From assembly GCA_052143655.1 (NCBI GenBank), contig JBKQSL010000241.1:1-8313 (forward strand): DNA of 8,313 nucleotides. The letters run 5' to 3'. The first letter of the stretch is position 1, and each line of letters starts with the position of its first letter. The stretch is from CAVSUR01 sp052143655 (GTDB lineage Bacteria > Actinomycetota > Actinomycetes > Streptosporangiales > Streptosporangiaceae). The position numbers and the translations under genes were made by a program. Shown here piece by piece: positions 1 through 6,979 of the stretch. The notes beneath the pieces are model-generated. The model had not been told where the DNA came from, did not search any database, and saw only the letters and a list, made by a program, of their open reading frames with translations.

Positions 1-13
1 GCGTGTTACCCGG

Positions 14-2743
14 CTACGCGCTCGCGTCCTTGTCGATCAGGACCGGTCCGGCCGCTCCCGCCGGCCGCGCGAAGTGGCGGGTGACAAGCGCGTCGAACTC
101 CTCAGCGCGAAGCGGCGGCGAGAAGTAGAAGCCCTGCCCCACCGGGCAGCCGAGCATGCTGAGCCCGGCGGCCTGGGCCAGCGTCTCCACGCCTTCGGCC
201 ACCACCGATATGCCCATGGCACTGGCCAGGTCGATAATGGCCCGGACGATCGCCGAGTCCACCCGGCTCTCGGCGATGCCCTGGACGAAGGCGCGGTCCA
301 CCTTCACCTCGTGCACCGGGAACTGCTTGAGGTAGGCCAGCGAGGAGTGGCCGGTGCCGAAGTCGTCGATGGCCAGGCGCACGCCCAGCCGGTTGAGCTT
401 CTTCATGACCTCGCGGGCGCCGGACAGATCCTGCATGACCATGGTCTCGGTGATCTCGAACATGAGCAGTTCCGAGGGCAGGCCGGTTGCATCGAGGGCA
501 GCCGCCACCTGCGACAAGAGCCCGCTCTCGGCGAACTGGCGGGGGGACAGGTTGACGCTGATGGGCAGGTCCACATCCACCCGGTCCCGGATAGAGCGCA
601 CCTGCTGGCAGGCCTTGTCCAGGACATAGCGGCCCAGCGGCAGTATCAGCCCCGTCTCCTCGGCGATCGGGACGAAGCTCATGGGGCCGAGCAGCCCGCT
701 CGTGGGGTGGCGCCACCGCACCAGCGCCTCCGCCCCCACGATGTGCTGCTCGCCGAGGGAGAAGAACGGCTGGTAATACACCTCCAGCTCATCGCGCTCG
801 AGACCCTTGCGCAGGTCGGCCTCGATCTGGAGCCGCTCAGATGAGCGGGTTCCCATGGATGCCCGGTCAAATACCTTGTAGCTGCCGCCCCGGCCCTTAG
901 CCTTGGCGTCGTACATCGCCACGTCCGCGTTGCGCAGCACGTCGTCGGCTGTCTTGCCCGGCTCGGTGAGGGCAATGCCGACCGACACGCTGGCCACCAG
1001 CTCGTAACCGTCGGGCAGCACCATGGGCTGCCCGACGGCGGCGCAGATGCGCCGGGCCGCGGCAACCGCCTCGTGCTCGCCGGCCACGTCCTCCAGCAGC
1101 ACCACGAACTCGTCGCCGCCGAAACGGGCGAGCAGGTCGTGGCTGCGCACCACCCCCTTCATCCGGGCTGCGATGGCGACCAGGAACCCATCGCCGGTCA
1201 CGTGGCCAAGGCTGTCGTTGATGCTCTTGAAGCGGTCCACGTCGACAAAGATCAGGGCATGGGTCTTGCGGTCTAGCGCTGATCGGCGCAGCGCCTGATC
1301 GAGGCGCTCGACCAATAGCCGGCGGTTCGCCAGGCCAGTGAGGCCGTCGAAGAAGGCATGATGGTGAAGCTCGTCCTCGAAGGCCTTGCGCTCGGTGATG
1401 TCGCGGAAGGCGATCACCGCGCCTGACGGCGTGCCCTCGGCCATGACGGCAGAGGCCGTGTACGCGACCGGGATGGTGCCGCCGTCCTTGCCGCGGAAGC
1501 GGGCGTCGTCCTCCCGGATGGTGCGGCCCGTGCGCATTGCCTCACGGGCCGGATCCAGCAGGAAGCCGGGCGCTATGAGGGCGCCATCGGCCACCGGGTC
1601 GTCGATCGTGATGTTGAGCGACGGCAGCTCGATCATGTCGGCCGCGGCCCGGTTGACGAAAGTCAGCTTCCCGTCCGCGGCTATCGCGCAGACGCCCTCC
1701 CCGATGTTGAGGGTGATCGAGGACAGTCTCTCGCGCTCTAGGCGGACCTGCTGATAGAGCTCGGCGTTGCTGAGCGCCCCGCTGCCGACGGCGGCCAGTG
1801 CCCGCAGCAGGCCCCGGTCGGCTTCGTCGAAAGGCTCATCCCGGCGCCGGCCCGACGCCACCAGCCACTGCTGCTGACCGGAAACGGTCATCGGCGCCGC
1901 CAGCTGGCCGGGGCCCGGGCCGGCAGCTGCCAGGGTGGCCTCCGGGCTGCGCAGCAGCCGGCGCACCGATTCCAGGATCGTCTCGAGCACCGCACTGTGC
2001 CGAAGTCTCCGGTTTGCCTCCAGCGTGACCTCGTACAGCCCTTCCATCCGGGCACGGTCATGCAGCGCCGCGAACCGGGCACTGATGAGCCGACGCTCCA
2101 GCACCAGCCCCGGGATCGCCAGCACCAGCGCCCACAGGTGAGCCTGTATTGCCAGCGCCAGGACCACGCCGGCCATTGCACCCGCGCCGGCGAGCGTCAC
2201 CTGGATCGGAAGATCGCTGATGAACTCGGCCCAGGTAGCGCCCATCGAGACCACGACGCCGGCCACGAGAGAGGTGTTGACGACGAGGTACACCGCCACC
2301 CCGATCATGATGGCCGCGATCTGGCCCGGGGCGAGGGATCCGGCGGGGGCTGCGATAGAGCGGCTCGCAGCCAGTCCCAGGCCCGTCGCGATCAGGACCT
2401 GCCCCGTATTGAAGGCCGACTTGACAACCGAGCGGCGGCGGGCCGCCTGGGCCAAGATGATCGCCAGGGCAAGGGTCCCCAGGGTGAGCAGGGGTGGCAC
2501 CAGGAGGGCGAGGATCACGAAGAAGCACTCGTCCATATTGAGGGCCTCGGACTCGCCGCCCCGGTACACCACGACCGGCCGTATCCAGCTCCCCAGGGCA
2601 AGAACACCCATCGCGGCCGCGATGATCCACTGGCTCTCGCTGACCACGGAGGCAGGGTGACTCCACCCGGCGACCGCCAGCGTGAGCCCGCCGCCCCCGA
2701 CCGAGATGGCGACGACGACCCGGGCAGTACGCGGCATCGTCAT
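14..2743 (-). CDS. Membrane-anchored PAS-GGDEF-EAL cyclic-di-GMP protein
   Basis: Predicted 909-residue inner-membrane sensor that synthesises and/or hydrolyses cyclic di-GMP. Residues 1 to about 218 form a hydrophobic domain of some six to eight membrane segments. A weak GAF-like or linker region follows (about 225-335), then a PAS domain (about 340-452, ending in the usual DITERK linker). The GGDEF domain (about 463-625) has an intact GGDEF motif at 542-546 and an RxxD inhibitory site at 533-536. The EAL domain (about 640-885) keeps EAL 672-674, N731, E763, D793-D794, K814, E850 and Q870, so both activities look possible; which dominates cannot be told from sequence. The start chosen is ATG at 2743. 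The frame stays open to 3076, but that extension lies over the protease repeat tail and reads as low-complexity G/T/A/R/P sequence. An ATG at 2737 is an alternative. No strong Shine-Dalgarno is visible. The gene begins 22 bp after the protease stop, so co-transcription is likely. Confidence 0.93.
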   Translation of the reverse strand: MTMPRTARVVVAISVGGGGLTLAVAGWSHPASVVSESQWIIAAAMGVLALGSWIRPVVVYRGGESEALNMDECFFVILALLVPPLLTLGTLALAIILAQAARRRSVVKSAFNTGQVLIATGLGLAASRSIAAPAGSLAPGQIAAIMIGVAVYLVVNTSLVAGVVVSMGATWAEFISDLPIQVTLAGAGAMAGVVLALAIQAHLWALVLAIPGLVLERRLISARFAALHDRARMEGLYEVTLEANRRLRHSAVLETILESVRRLLRSPEATLAAAGPGPGQLAAPMTVSGQQQWLVASGRRRDEPFDEADRGLLRALAAVGSGALSNAELYQQVRLERERLSSITLNIGEGVCAIAADGKLTFVNRAAADMIELPSLNITIDDPVADGALIAPGFLLDPAREAMRTGRTIREDDARFRGKDGGTIPVAYTASAVMAEGTPSGAVIAFRDITERKAFEDELHHHAFFDGLTGLANRRLLVERLDQALRRSALDRKTHALIFVDVDRFKSINDSLGHVTGDGFLVAIAARMKGVVRSHDLLARFGGDEFVVLLEDVAGEHEAVAAARRICAAVGQPMVLPDGYELVASVSVGIALTEPGKTADDVLRNADVAMYDAKAKGRGGSYKVFDRASMGTRSSERLQIEADLRKGLERDELEVYYQPFFSLGEQHIVGAEALVRWRHPTSGLLGPMSFVPIAEETGLILPLGRYVLDKACQQVRSIRDRVDVDLPISVNLSPRQFAESGLLSQVAAALDATGLPSELLMFEITETMVMQDLSGAREVMKKLNRLGVRLAIDDFGTGHSSLAYLKQFPVHEVKVDRAFVQGIAESRVDSAIVRAIIDLASAMGISVVAEGVETLAQAAGLSMLGCPVGQGFYFSPPLRAEEFDALVTRHFARPAGAAGPVLIDKDASA

Positions 2744-2765
2744 GGCAGCTGCCCGGCCGCGCCTG

Positions 2766-4433
2766 TCAGTTCCATGCTGAGCTGTTCCAGGCCCTGCCGG
2801 TCCAGGCGGTGCCGTCCCAGGCTGAGCCGCTCCAGGCCGCGTCGTTCCATGCCCTGCCCGTCCAGTCTGCGCCGTTCCACGTCGCGCCGGCCCAGTCACC
2901 GTCATTCCACGCCATGCCGGTCCAGACCCAGCCGTTCCAGTCCCCGCCGTTCCAGGCCAGGCCGTTCCACGGCGAGCTATCGGGTGGCCCCGGATTCCAG
3001 GAGGCACCCGACCACAGGCCCGCGTTCCATGTGTCGACGGGGCGGGTGGGCGACAGCGGGACCGTGGAGCCATCAAGGACCGGGACCAGGCTGGCGGCCG
3101 ACTGGCTGAAGTCCATCGGGCCCGAGGTGGCCGCGGCGTACGCGTCGAGGGCCCCGTGGCCGTCGGCGAAGGGGTTGCCGACCGGCCCGGGAATGGTGTT
3201 GCCGAGCAGGCGGGCCTTCACCTGATCAGGGGACAGCCCCGGGTGGTCGGCCAGGACCAGCGCCGCCGCCCCGCTGACGATGGCCGCGCTGAACGAGGTC
3301 CCCGAGCCGACGAAGTCCGCTGGGCCGACCCGGGCCGAGGGGTAATCGTTGTAGACCGTAGAGCCCGGCGCGGCCAGGCTGACGACAGACCGGCCCGAGG
3401 TGACCAGGTCGGGCTTGGCCCAGCCGTCAGGCGAGGTGGGACCGACACTGCTGAAGTCGGTCATCTCGTCGTCGGCGGTCGAGGTAGTGGCCATGTCGTC
3501 CAGGGCGCCCACCGTGATCACCAGCGGGTCGTCGCCGGGGGACAGGATGGTTCCGTTGAACGGCCCGGCGTTGCCCGCCGAGGCCACCACCGTGATACCC
3601 GAGTTCCACACCGCCTCTACCGCATTGTCCAAGGGGTTGATGACAGTTGACTGGGATGGCTGGAACCCCAGCGAGATATTGAGGACCTTGATGCCGTATC
3701 GAGCCTGGTTATCGACCGCCCACTGCAGGCCCGAGATGATGGTCCCCAGGTGCGTTACGCCGTCCGCTCCGGCCACCTTGATCGACACGAGATTGGCGCC
3801 GGGAGCCTCGCCCGAGTACTGCCCGTCCGACGAGGACCCGTCGCCCGCGATCAGCCCGGCCACGAAGGTGCCATGCCCGTAGCTGTCCTGGAACGGGTTG
3901 TGCTCGTCAGTCAGGTCCACCCCGCCGACCAGCCGACCCGAGAAGTCGGGCAGGTTGTCGATGCCCGTGTCCAGCACGGCTACCGTGACCCCCTGGCCGG
4001 TGTCGCCGCCTGATGCCAGCCGCGCGGCCCCGGTCTCCTGCAAGAACGCGTCCGAAGGCGTGTGCGGTCCGGTCGACTCCGTCGTGGACTGCACGCTCAC
4101 CTCGGCGTCAGGGGTCACGATGATGCCCGGCAGCGCCGCCAGCACCGGCTCCTCGATGGTGGCAATCGAAGCATCGACCCCGTCGATGAGGTGGTACTGC
4201 GTCAGGACGGTGCCGCCGACCTGCAATACCGCCTCTAACGGGCTCAGCGGCCCGGTCGAGGTGACAATGACCGTCTCGGTCAGGCTGGCTGACGCCGGCG
4301 GGGCACCGGCCAGCAGCATGCCTGCCAACGCGGCGGCTACTGCCGCGCCCGCGGTGATAATCCGGGCCTTCTTCCGCCATGCGGGCCGTGGCCGATAGCC
4401 GGCGCCTGCGCCGCATGAACCGGTATGCAGCAT
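2766..4433 (-). CDS. Secreted S8 (subtilisin-like) serine protease with C-terminal Trp pentapeptide repeats
   Basis: Predicted 555-residue exported subtilase. The N-terminus has a basic stretch (RKKAR, 20-24), a hydrophobic core (about 26-43) and a likely Sec signal peptidase site after ASA at 47-49. Residues about 52-118 resemble an inhibitor-I9 type propeptide. The catalytic domain (about 147-435) carries Asp155 in VAVLDTGID, His187 in YGHGTFVAG, oxyanion Asn288 in SAGNAGP and Ser380 in GTSFSAA, so the triad is complete. From residue 469 to the end there is a low-complexity tail with Trp every five residues, consensus W-[NTSA]-G-x-[AD]. It has no LPxTG motif and no C-terminal membrane anchor. 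The start at 4433 follows a purine-rich AAGGGAAAGG with a 9-nt gap. The signal-peptide n-region is rather long, so a shorter start is conceivable. The gene is probably the first of an operon with the cyclic-di-GMP gene downstream. Its substrate is unknown. Confidence 0.93.
   Translation of the reverse strand: MLHTGSCGAGAGYRPRPAWRKKARIITAGAAVAAALAGMLLAGAPPASASLTETVIVTSTGPLSPLEAVLQVGGTVLTQYHLIDGVDASIATIEEPVLAALPGIIVTPDAEVSVQSTTESTGPHTPSDAFLQETGAARLASGGDTGQGVTVAVLDTGIDNLPDFSGRLVGGVDLTDEHNPFQDSYGHGTFVAGLIAGDGSSSDGQYSGEAPGANLVSIKVAGADGVTHLGTIISGLQWAVDNQARYGIKVLNISLGFQPSQSTVINPLDNAVEAVWNSGITVVASAGNAGPFNGTILSPGDDPLVITVGALDDMATTSTADDEMTDFSSVGPTSPDGWAKPDLVTSGRSVVSLAAPGSTVYNDYPSARVGPADFVGSGTSFSAAIVSGAAALVLADHPGLSPDQVKARLLGNTIPGPVGNPFADGHGALDAYAAATSGPMDFSQSAASLVPVLDGSTVPLSPTRPVDTWNAGLWSGASWNPGPPDSSPWNGLAWNGGDWNGWVWTGMAWNDGDWAGATWNGADWTGRAWNDAAWSGSAWDGTAWTGRAWNSSAWN
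2769..3029 (-). repeat. 15-bp tandem repeat coding a Trp-every-5 protein tail
   Basis: This stretch encodes residues 469-555 of the S8 protease. On the plus strand the Trp anticodon-sense triplet cca recurs every 15 bp, usually inside gttcca or gtccag-like contexts. Trp falls at residues 469, 474, 479, 489 and then every fifth residue to 554. Only register position 484 lacks it, in a Pro/Ser-rich break at about 481-488. The copies are diverged rather than identical, which argues for an old array under selection for the Trp register rather than a recent slippage product. The same periodicity keeps several other frames open here on both strands; these are not genes. Confidence 0.9.
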
Positions 4434-4442
4434 CGGGCAGTG

Positions 4443-4452
4443 CCTTTCCCTT
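4443..4452 (-). promoter_or_regulatory. Probable ribosome binding site of the S8 protease gene
   Basis: Read on the minus strand this is AAGGGAAAGG, ending 9 nt before the ATG at 4433. It supports that start over downstream alternatives. The match to AAGGAGG is imperfect. Confidence 0.5.
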
Positions 4453-4694
4453 GCGCATTTGAGGTATCCACCGTATGCCGGGTGGCCGGCTTTAGGGGGT
4501 AAATTCCGGCAAGACCAGGCCTGCCATCGGGCTAATCAGGTGCCTGCTTCCATCAGAACTGAGTTAGTCCTGGCTAAGCGGCTGCTATCGGGCATAGAGG
4601 ACGATTTCCGAAGAATACTGCGCAACCGCGACGAGGTGCCTGGCTATATGATCATGCGAGCGGCGGCGGCACTTTCCCGGCGCTTGTATTTTCT

Positions 4695-4738
4695 CGGTCG
4701 CCCGGAAGGCCGCAACGGCCATTTGTCGCCGGCGACCG
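4695..4738 (-). terminator. Nested stem-loop after pcaD, possible terminator or leader structure
   Basis: The outer arms CGGTCGCC (4695-4702) and GGCGACCG (4731-4738) pair perfectly over 8 bp. Inside lies a second hairpin, GGCCG (4708-4712) and CGGCC (4716-4720), with a 3-nt loop. It sits about 50 nt past the pcaD stop, a natural place for a terminator of the pca transcript. Read on the minus strand the following bases are gagaaaatac, not a U-tract. The only T-run (ttttt, 4743-4747) follows the stem on the plus strand, where I see no gene. It could instead be a structured leader of the protease operon. Confidence 0.35.
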
Positions 4739-4789
4739 GTAATTTTTCGGGATCATGACACTGCGCCTGCTGACTGACCGGCCCGCCCG

Positions 4790-5629
4790 CTAGGTCACGG
4801 GCGCCGCGGTGAGGTGCGCCAGCAGGGCCGCGGTGACCGGGCCGGGCGCGGAGACGTTGGCCAGGTGCGCGGCGCCGCGGATCACCCGCAGCGCCGAGCC
4901 GCCGATGCCGGACGCGATCGCCGCGCCGTGCCACGGCGGCGTGGCCGGGTCCTCGGCCGCCGCGATGACCAGCGTCGGCGCGGTGACCGACCGCAGCGCC
5001 GGGCGCAGGTCCATGGCCGCGATCGCCTCGCAGCAGCCGGCATAGCCGTCCGGGTCGGTGGCGGCCAGCCCAGCGGCGAAGGCCGCTGGCACCTCCGGCA
5101 CGCGGGCCCGGAACGCCGGGGTGAACCAGCGCTCGACGACCTGGCTGGCCAGCGCGGTCATCTCGCCGGCCCGGGCGCGCGCGGCCCGCTCGGCCCATCC
5201 CTGCGGCGGTGGCAGGTACGCCGACGTGCAGCACAGGGCGAGCCTGGCGATCCGGCCGGGGGCGTTCGCGGCCAGCCACAGACCGACCATCCCGCCGAGA
5301 GAGATGCCGCAGTACAGGGCCCGCTCGGCGCCGTGCGCGTCGAGCACGGCCAGCACGTCCGCGCCCAGTTCGGCGATCGTGTACGGGCCCGGCGGCGCCG
5401 GCGACCGCCCGATGCCCGGTTGCCCCAGGTCAGTGCCGTGCCCGCGGTGCTCGTAGCGCAGCACCCGGAACCGGGCCCGGAACGCGGCCAGCTGCGGCTC
5501 CCAGACCGCCGCGCTGGTGCCGAGCGAGTTACCCAGGACCAGCACCGGGGCGCCCGGCGGCCCGTCGTCCAGCACGGCGGCGAGCCGGACCGGCCCGCCA
5601 GGGCTCTCAGACCCTGGGCTCTCAGACAT
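4790..5629 (-). CDS. pcaD: 3-oxoadipate enol-lactonase (alpha/beta hydrolase)
   Basis: Predicted 279-residue cytoplasmic alpha/beta hydrolase that opens 3-oxoadipate enol-lactone to 3-oxoadipate, the last ring-derived step of the protocatechuate branch. The fold signature is clear: an oxyanion region LGNSLGTS at 32-39, the nucleophile elbow GISLGG with Ser110, an acid Asp227 in AAAEDPATPP, and the catalytic His255 in GAAHLANVS. The YEHRGHG stretch at 59-65 is typical of the family. The ATG at 5629 overlaps the pcaG stop by 8 nt, which indicates translational coupling. An in-frame ATG at 5647 lies inside pcaG and is less likely. The N-terminus has a duplicated SESPG. In many actinobacteria PcaD is fused to PcaC as PcaL; here the two are separate and lie at opposite ends of the block. 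Assignment as PcaD rather than another hydrolase rests on both sequence and context. Confidence 0.88.
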   Translation of the reverse strand: MSESPGSESPGGPVRLAAVLDDGPPGAPVLVLGNSLGTSAAVWEPQLAAFRARFRVLRYEHRGHGTDLGQPGIGRSPAPPGPYTIAELGADVLAVLDAHGAERALYCGISLGGMVGLWLAANAPGRIARLALCCTSAYLPPPQGWAERAARARAGEMTALASQVVERWFTPAFRARVPEVPAAFAAGLAATDPDGYAGCCEAIAAMDLRPALRSVTAPTLVIAAAEDPATPPWHGAAIASGIGGSALRVIRGAAHLANVSAPGPVTAALLAHLTAAPVT

Positions 5630-5630
5630 C
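5601..5630 (-). repeat. 15-bp tandem duplication at the pcaG/pcaD junction
   Basis: Two adjacent 15-bp units, 5601-5615 and 5616-5630, share the same first 12 bases (gggctctcagac). They encode the doubled SESPG at the PcaD N-terminus. The second unit contains both the pcaG stop and the pcaD start. Confidence 0.8.
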
Positions 5631-6223
5631 GAAGAACACCGTCTCACGGCTGCCCTGCAGCGCGATGTCGAACCGGAACTCGCCGGGCGGGCCGCCGTGC
5701 GGCGGCTCGGCGATCAGGGTGGCCCGCCGCTGCGGGTCGGTGATCGACGCCAGCACCGGGTCGGCGGCGTTCGCCTCCGCCTCGTCGGCGAAGTAGATGC
5801 GGGTCACCACCCGGCCCAGCAGGCCGCGGGCGAACACCGACACGTCCAGGTGCGGTCCCTGCATCTGGCCGTCCGGGCCGGGCACCGGGCCTGGCCGCTG
5901 CGTGACGACGTGGTAGTGCCCGTCGGCGTCGGTGGGGCACCGGCCGAAGCCGCGGAAGCCCGGATCGCCGCCGCCGCGCGGGTCGTCGGGGTGGGCGAAG
6001 CTGCCGTCCGGCCCGGCCTGCCAGGTCTCCACCAGAGCGTCCGGCACCGGGGCGCCCGCGCCGTCGAGCACCTGCCCGGTGATCGTGACCGCCCCGTCCG
6101 TGCCGGGGCCGACGACTGTCGGCCCGTCCGGCCACGGCAGGACGATGGCGAGGAAGGGGCCGACTGTCTGGGACGGGGTGAGCCCGTGCGGCGCACGGTT
6201 GCCCGGGACGACGGGCCGCTCAC
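5622..6223 (-). CDS. pcaG: Protocatechuate 3,4-dioxygenase alpha subunit, with apparent 1-base frame break near the start
   Basis: Alpha subunit of the intradiol dioxygenase that cleaves protocatechuate to 3-carboxy-cis,cis-muconate. The conserved protein begins at TPSQTVGPF (codons near 6165-6180) and continues through VLDGAGAPVPDALVETWQA, FGRCPTDADGHY, GPHLDVSVFARG and a FRFDIALQG end, giving a family-typical length of about 200 residues. It is the paralogue of the beta subunit and lacks the iron-ligand set, as alpha subunits do. The likely start is GTG at 6223: it overlaps the pcaH stop as GTGA and follows GAGGAG by 8 nt. That GTG is one base out of frame with TPSQTVGPF. No ATG, GTG or TTG lies in the correct frame upstream of the conserved part. 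The first in-frame GTG, at 6071, would remove about 50 conserved-region and leader residues. One missing base between about 6180 and 6220 would explain everything. Confidence 0.85.
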
Positions 6224-6965
6224 CGGCGCTGCTCCTCGTCCTCGAACACGGTTGCCGCGGGACCGCGCAGCACGATGTCCCACTGGTAGCCCAGCGCCCA
6301 GTCCGGCTGGGTGGTGTCCAGGTCGAACCGCGAGATCAGCCGCTGCCGGGCAGCCGGGTCCGGGATCGAGTTGAAGATCGGGTCCTGGGCGAAGAGCGGG
6401 TCGCCGGGGAAGTACATCTGCGTCACCAGCCGCTGGGTGAACGCCCGGCCGAGCAGCGAGAAGTGGATGTGCGCGGGCCGCCAGGCGTTGAGGTGGCTGC
6501 GCCACGGGTAGGCGCCCGGCTTGATCGTGACGAAACGGTACCGGCCCTGCGAGTCGGTCCTGCACCGGCCCGCGCCGTCGAAGTTGGGATCCAGCGGGGC
6601 CGGGTGGTCGTCGACGGCGTGGGCGTAGCGGCCGGCCGCGTTCGCCTGCCAGATCTCGACCAGCGTGTCCGGGACGGGCCGGCCGCCGGAGTCCAGCACC
6701 CGGCCGGTCACGATGATCCGCTCGCCGATCGGCTCGTGCGCATGCCGGCCGGTGAGGTCGGAGTCTGCGGCGGTGACCCGCTCGGCGCCCAGCAGCGGGC
6801 CGGTGATCTCGGTCAGGCCCTGCGGCAGCCGCACCGGCGGCAGCCTGGGCGCGCGCAGCAGCGACGACCGGTACCCGGGCGAGTCCAGCGGCGGGTGCAC
6901 CCCGGCTGGGCGCTCGTAGCTGGGCAGGGTGCGGCGGCCGGCCGCGGCCGCCCTCCGGTGCTCAT
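6220..6965 (-). CDS. pcaH: Protocatechuate 3,4-dioxygenase beta subunit, with apparent 1-base frame break near the start
   Basis: Catalytic, iron-bearing subunit of protocatechuate 3,4-dioxygenase. The four non-haem Fe(III) ligands of the family are all visible: Tyr in AAGRYAH (codon 6627-6625), Tyr in KPGAYPW (6510-6508), and the two His of RPAHIHFS (6471-6469 and 6465-6463). The Arg of the RPAHIHF motif is also kept. LPQGLTEITGP and GERIIVTGRVLD are typical of actinobacterial beta subunits, and the C-terminus reads YQWDIVLRG. The likely start is ATG 6965, with GAAGGAG 7 nt upstream, but this ATG is one base out of frame with the conserved reading. Staying in frame, the choices are GTG at 6900, giving 226 residues and no good ribosome binding site, or ATG at 7077, which adds an implausible Arg/Ala-rich leader. 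The TGA overlaps the pcaG start, as expected for co-translated dioxygenase subunits. Confidence 0.88.
6232..6237 (-). promoter_or_regulatory. Ribosome binding site supporting the pcaG GTG start
   Basis: GAGGAG on the minus strand, inside the last codons of pcaH, lies 8 nt before GTG 6223. It decides the pcaG start even though that start is in a different frame from the conserved protein. Confidence 0.55.
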
Positions 6966-6972
6966 CAGTCGG

Positions 6973-6979
6973 CTCCTTC
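6973..6979 (-). promoter_or_regulatory. Strong ribosome binding site of pcaH
   Basis: GAAGGAG on the minus strand with a 7-nt gap to ATG 6965 is the best Shine-Dalgarno in the window. It argues that translation of pcaH starts at 6965 rather than at 7077 or 6900. Confidence 0.7.

Larger units (their letters stand above)
4434..4789. other. Gene-free spacer between the pca block and the protease operon
   Basis: This 356-bp interval separates the pcaD stop from the protease start. It is visibly richer in A and T than the flanking genes. It should hold the end of the pca transcript and the promoter and leader of the protease operon. I find a nested stem-loop at 4695-4738 and a purine-rich ribosome binding site next to the protease. 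I do not find a convincing -35/-10 pair. A 99-codon plus-strand frame (4459-4758, TTG start) crosses it, but its mixed third-position bases and its run through the stem-loop argue against a real gene. I looked for the conserved cores of the cyclic-di-GMP (GEMM) and ydaO-type riboswitches and recognised neither. Confidence 0.6.

Noticed and set aside
2744..3076. Upstream extension of the cyclic-di-GMP gene to an ATG at 3076
   Set aside because: It overlaps the protease repeat tail in another frame and translates to low-complexity sequence; the periodic 15-bp repeat alone keeps the frame open. The protein proper begins at MTMPRTARV.
1997..3225. Long plus-strand open frames opposite the protease tail and the cyclic-di-GMP gene
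   Set aside because: They mirror well-supported minus-strand genes with full catalytic motifs. The pentapeptide pattern seen in them is the complement of the Trp repeat.
4538..4643. Direct repeat aggtgcctg at 4538 and 4635
   Set aside because: Only nine bases, unsymmetrical and not tied to any promoter or gene; chance is sufficient.
4459..4758. 99-codon plus-strand frame in the spacer, divergent from the protease
   Set aside because: TTG start, no clear ribosome binding site, mixed third-position usage unlike the neighbouring genes, runs through the stem-loop, and no recognisable protein family.
4434..4789. Cyclic-di-GMP (GEMM) or cyclic-di-AMP (ydaO) riboswitch ahead of the protease
   Set aside because: Tempting given the downstream gene, but the conserved core sequences of these classes could not be found by eye on the minus strand.
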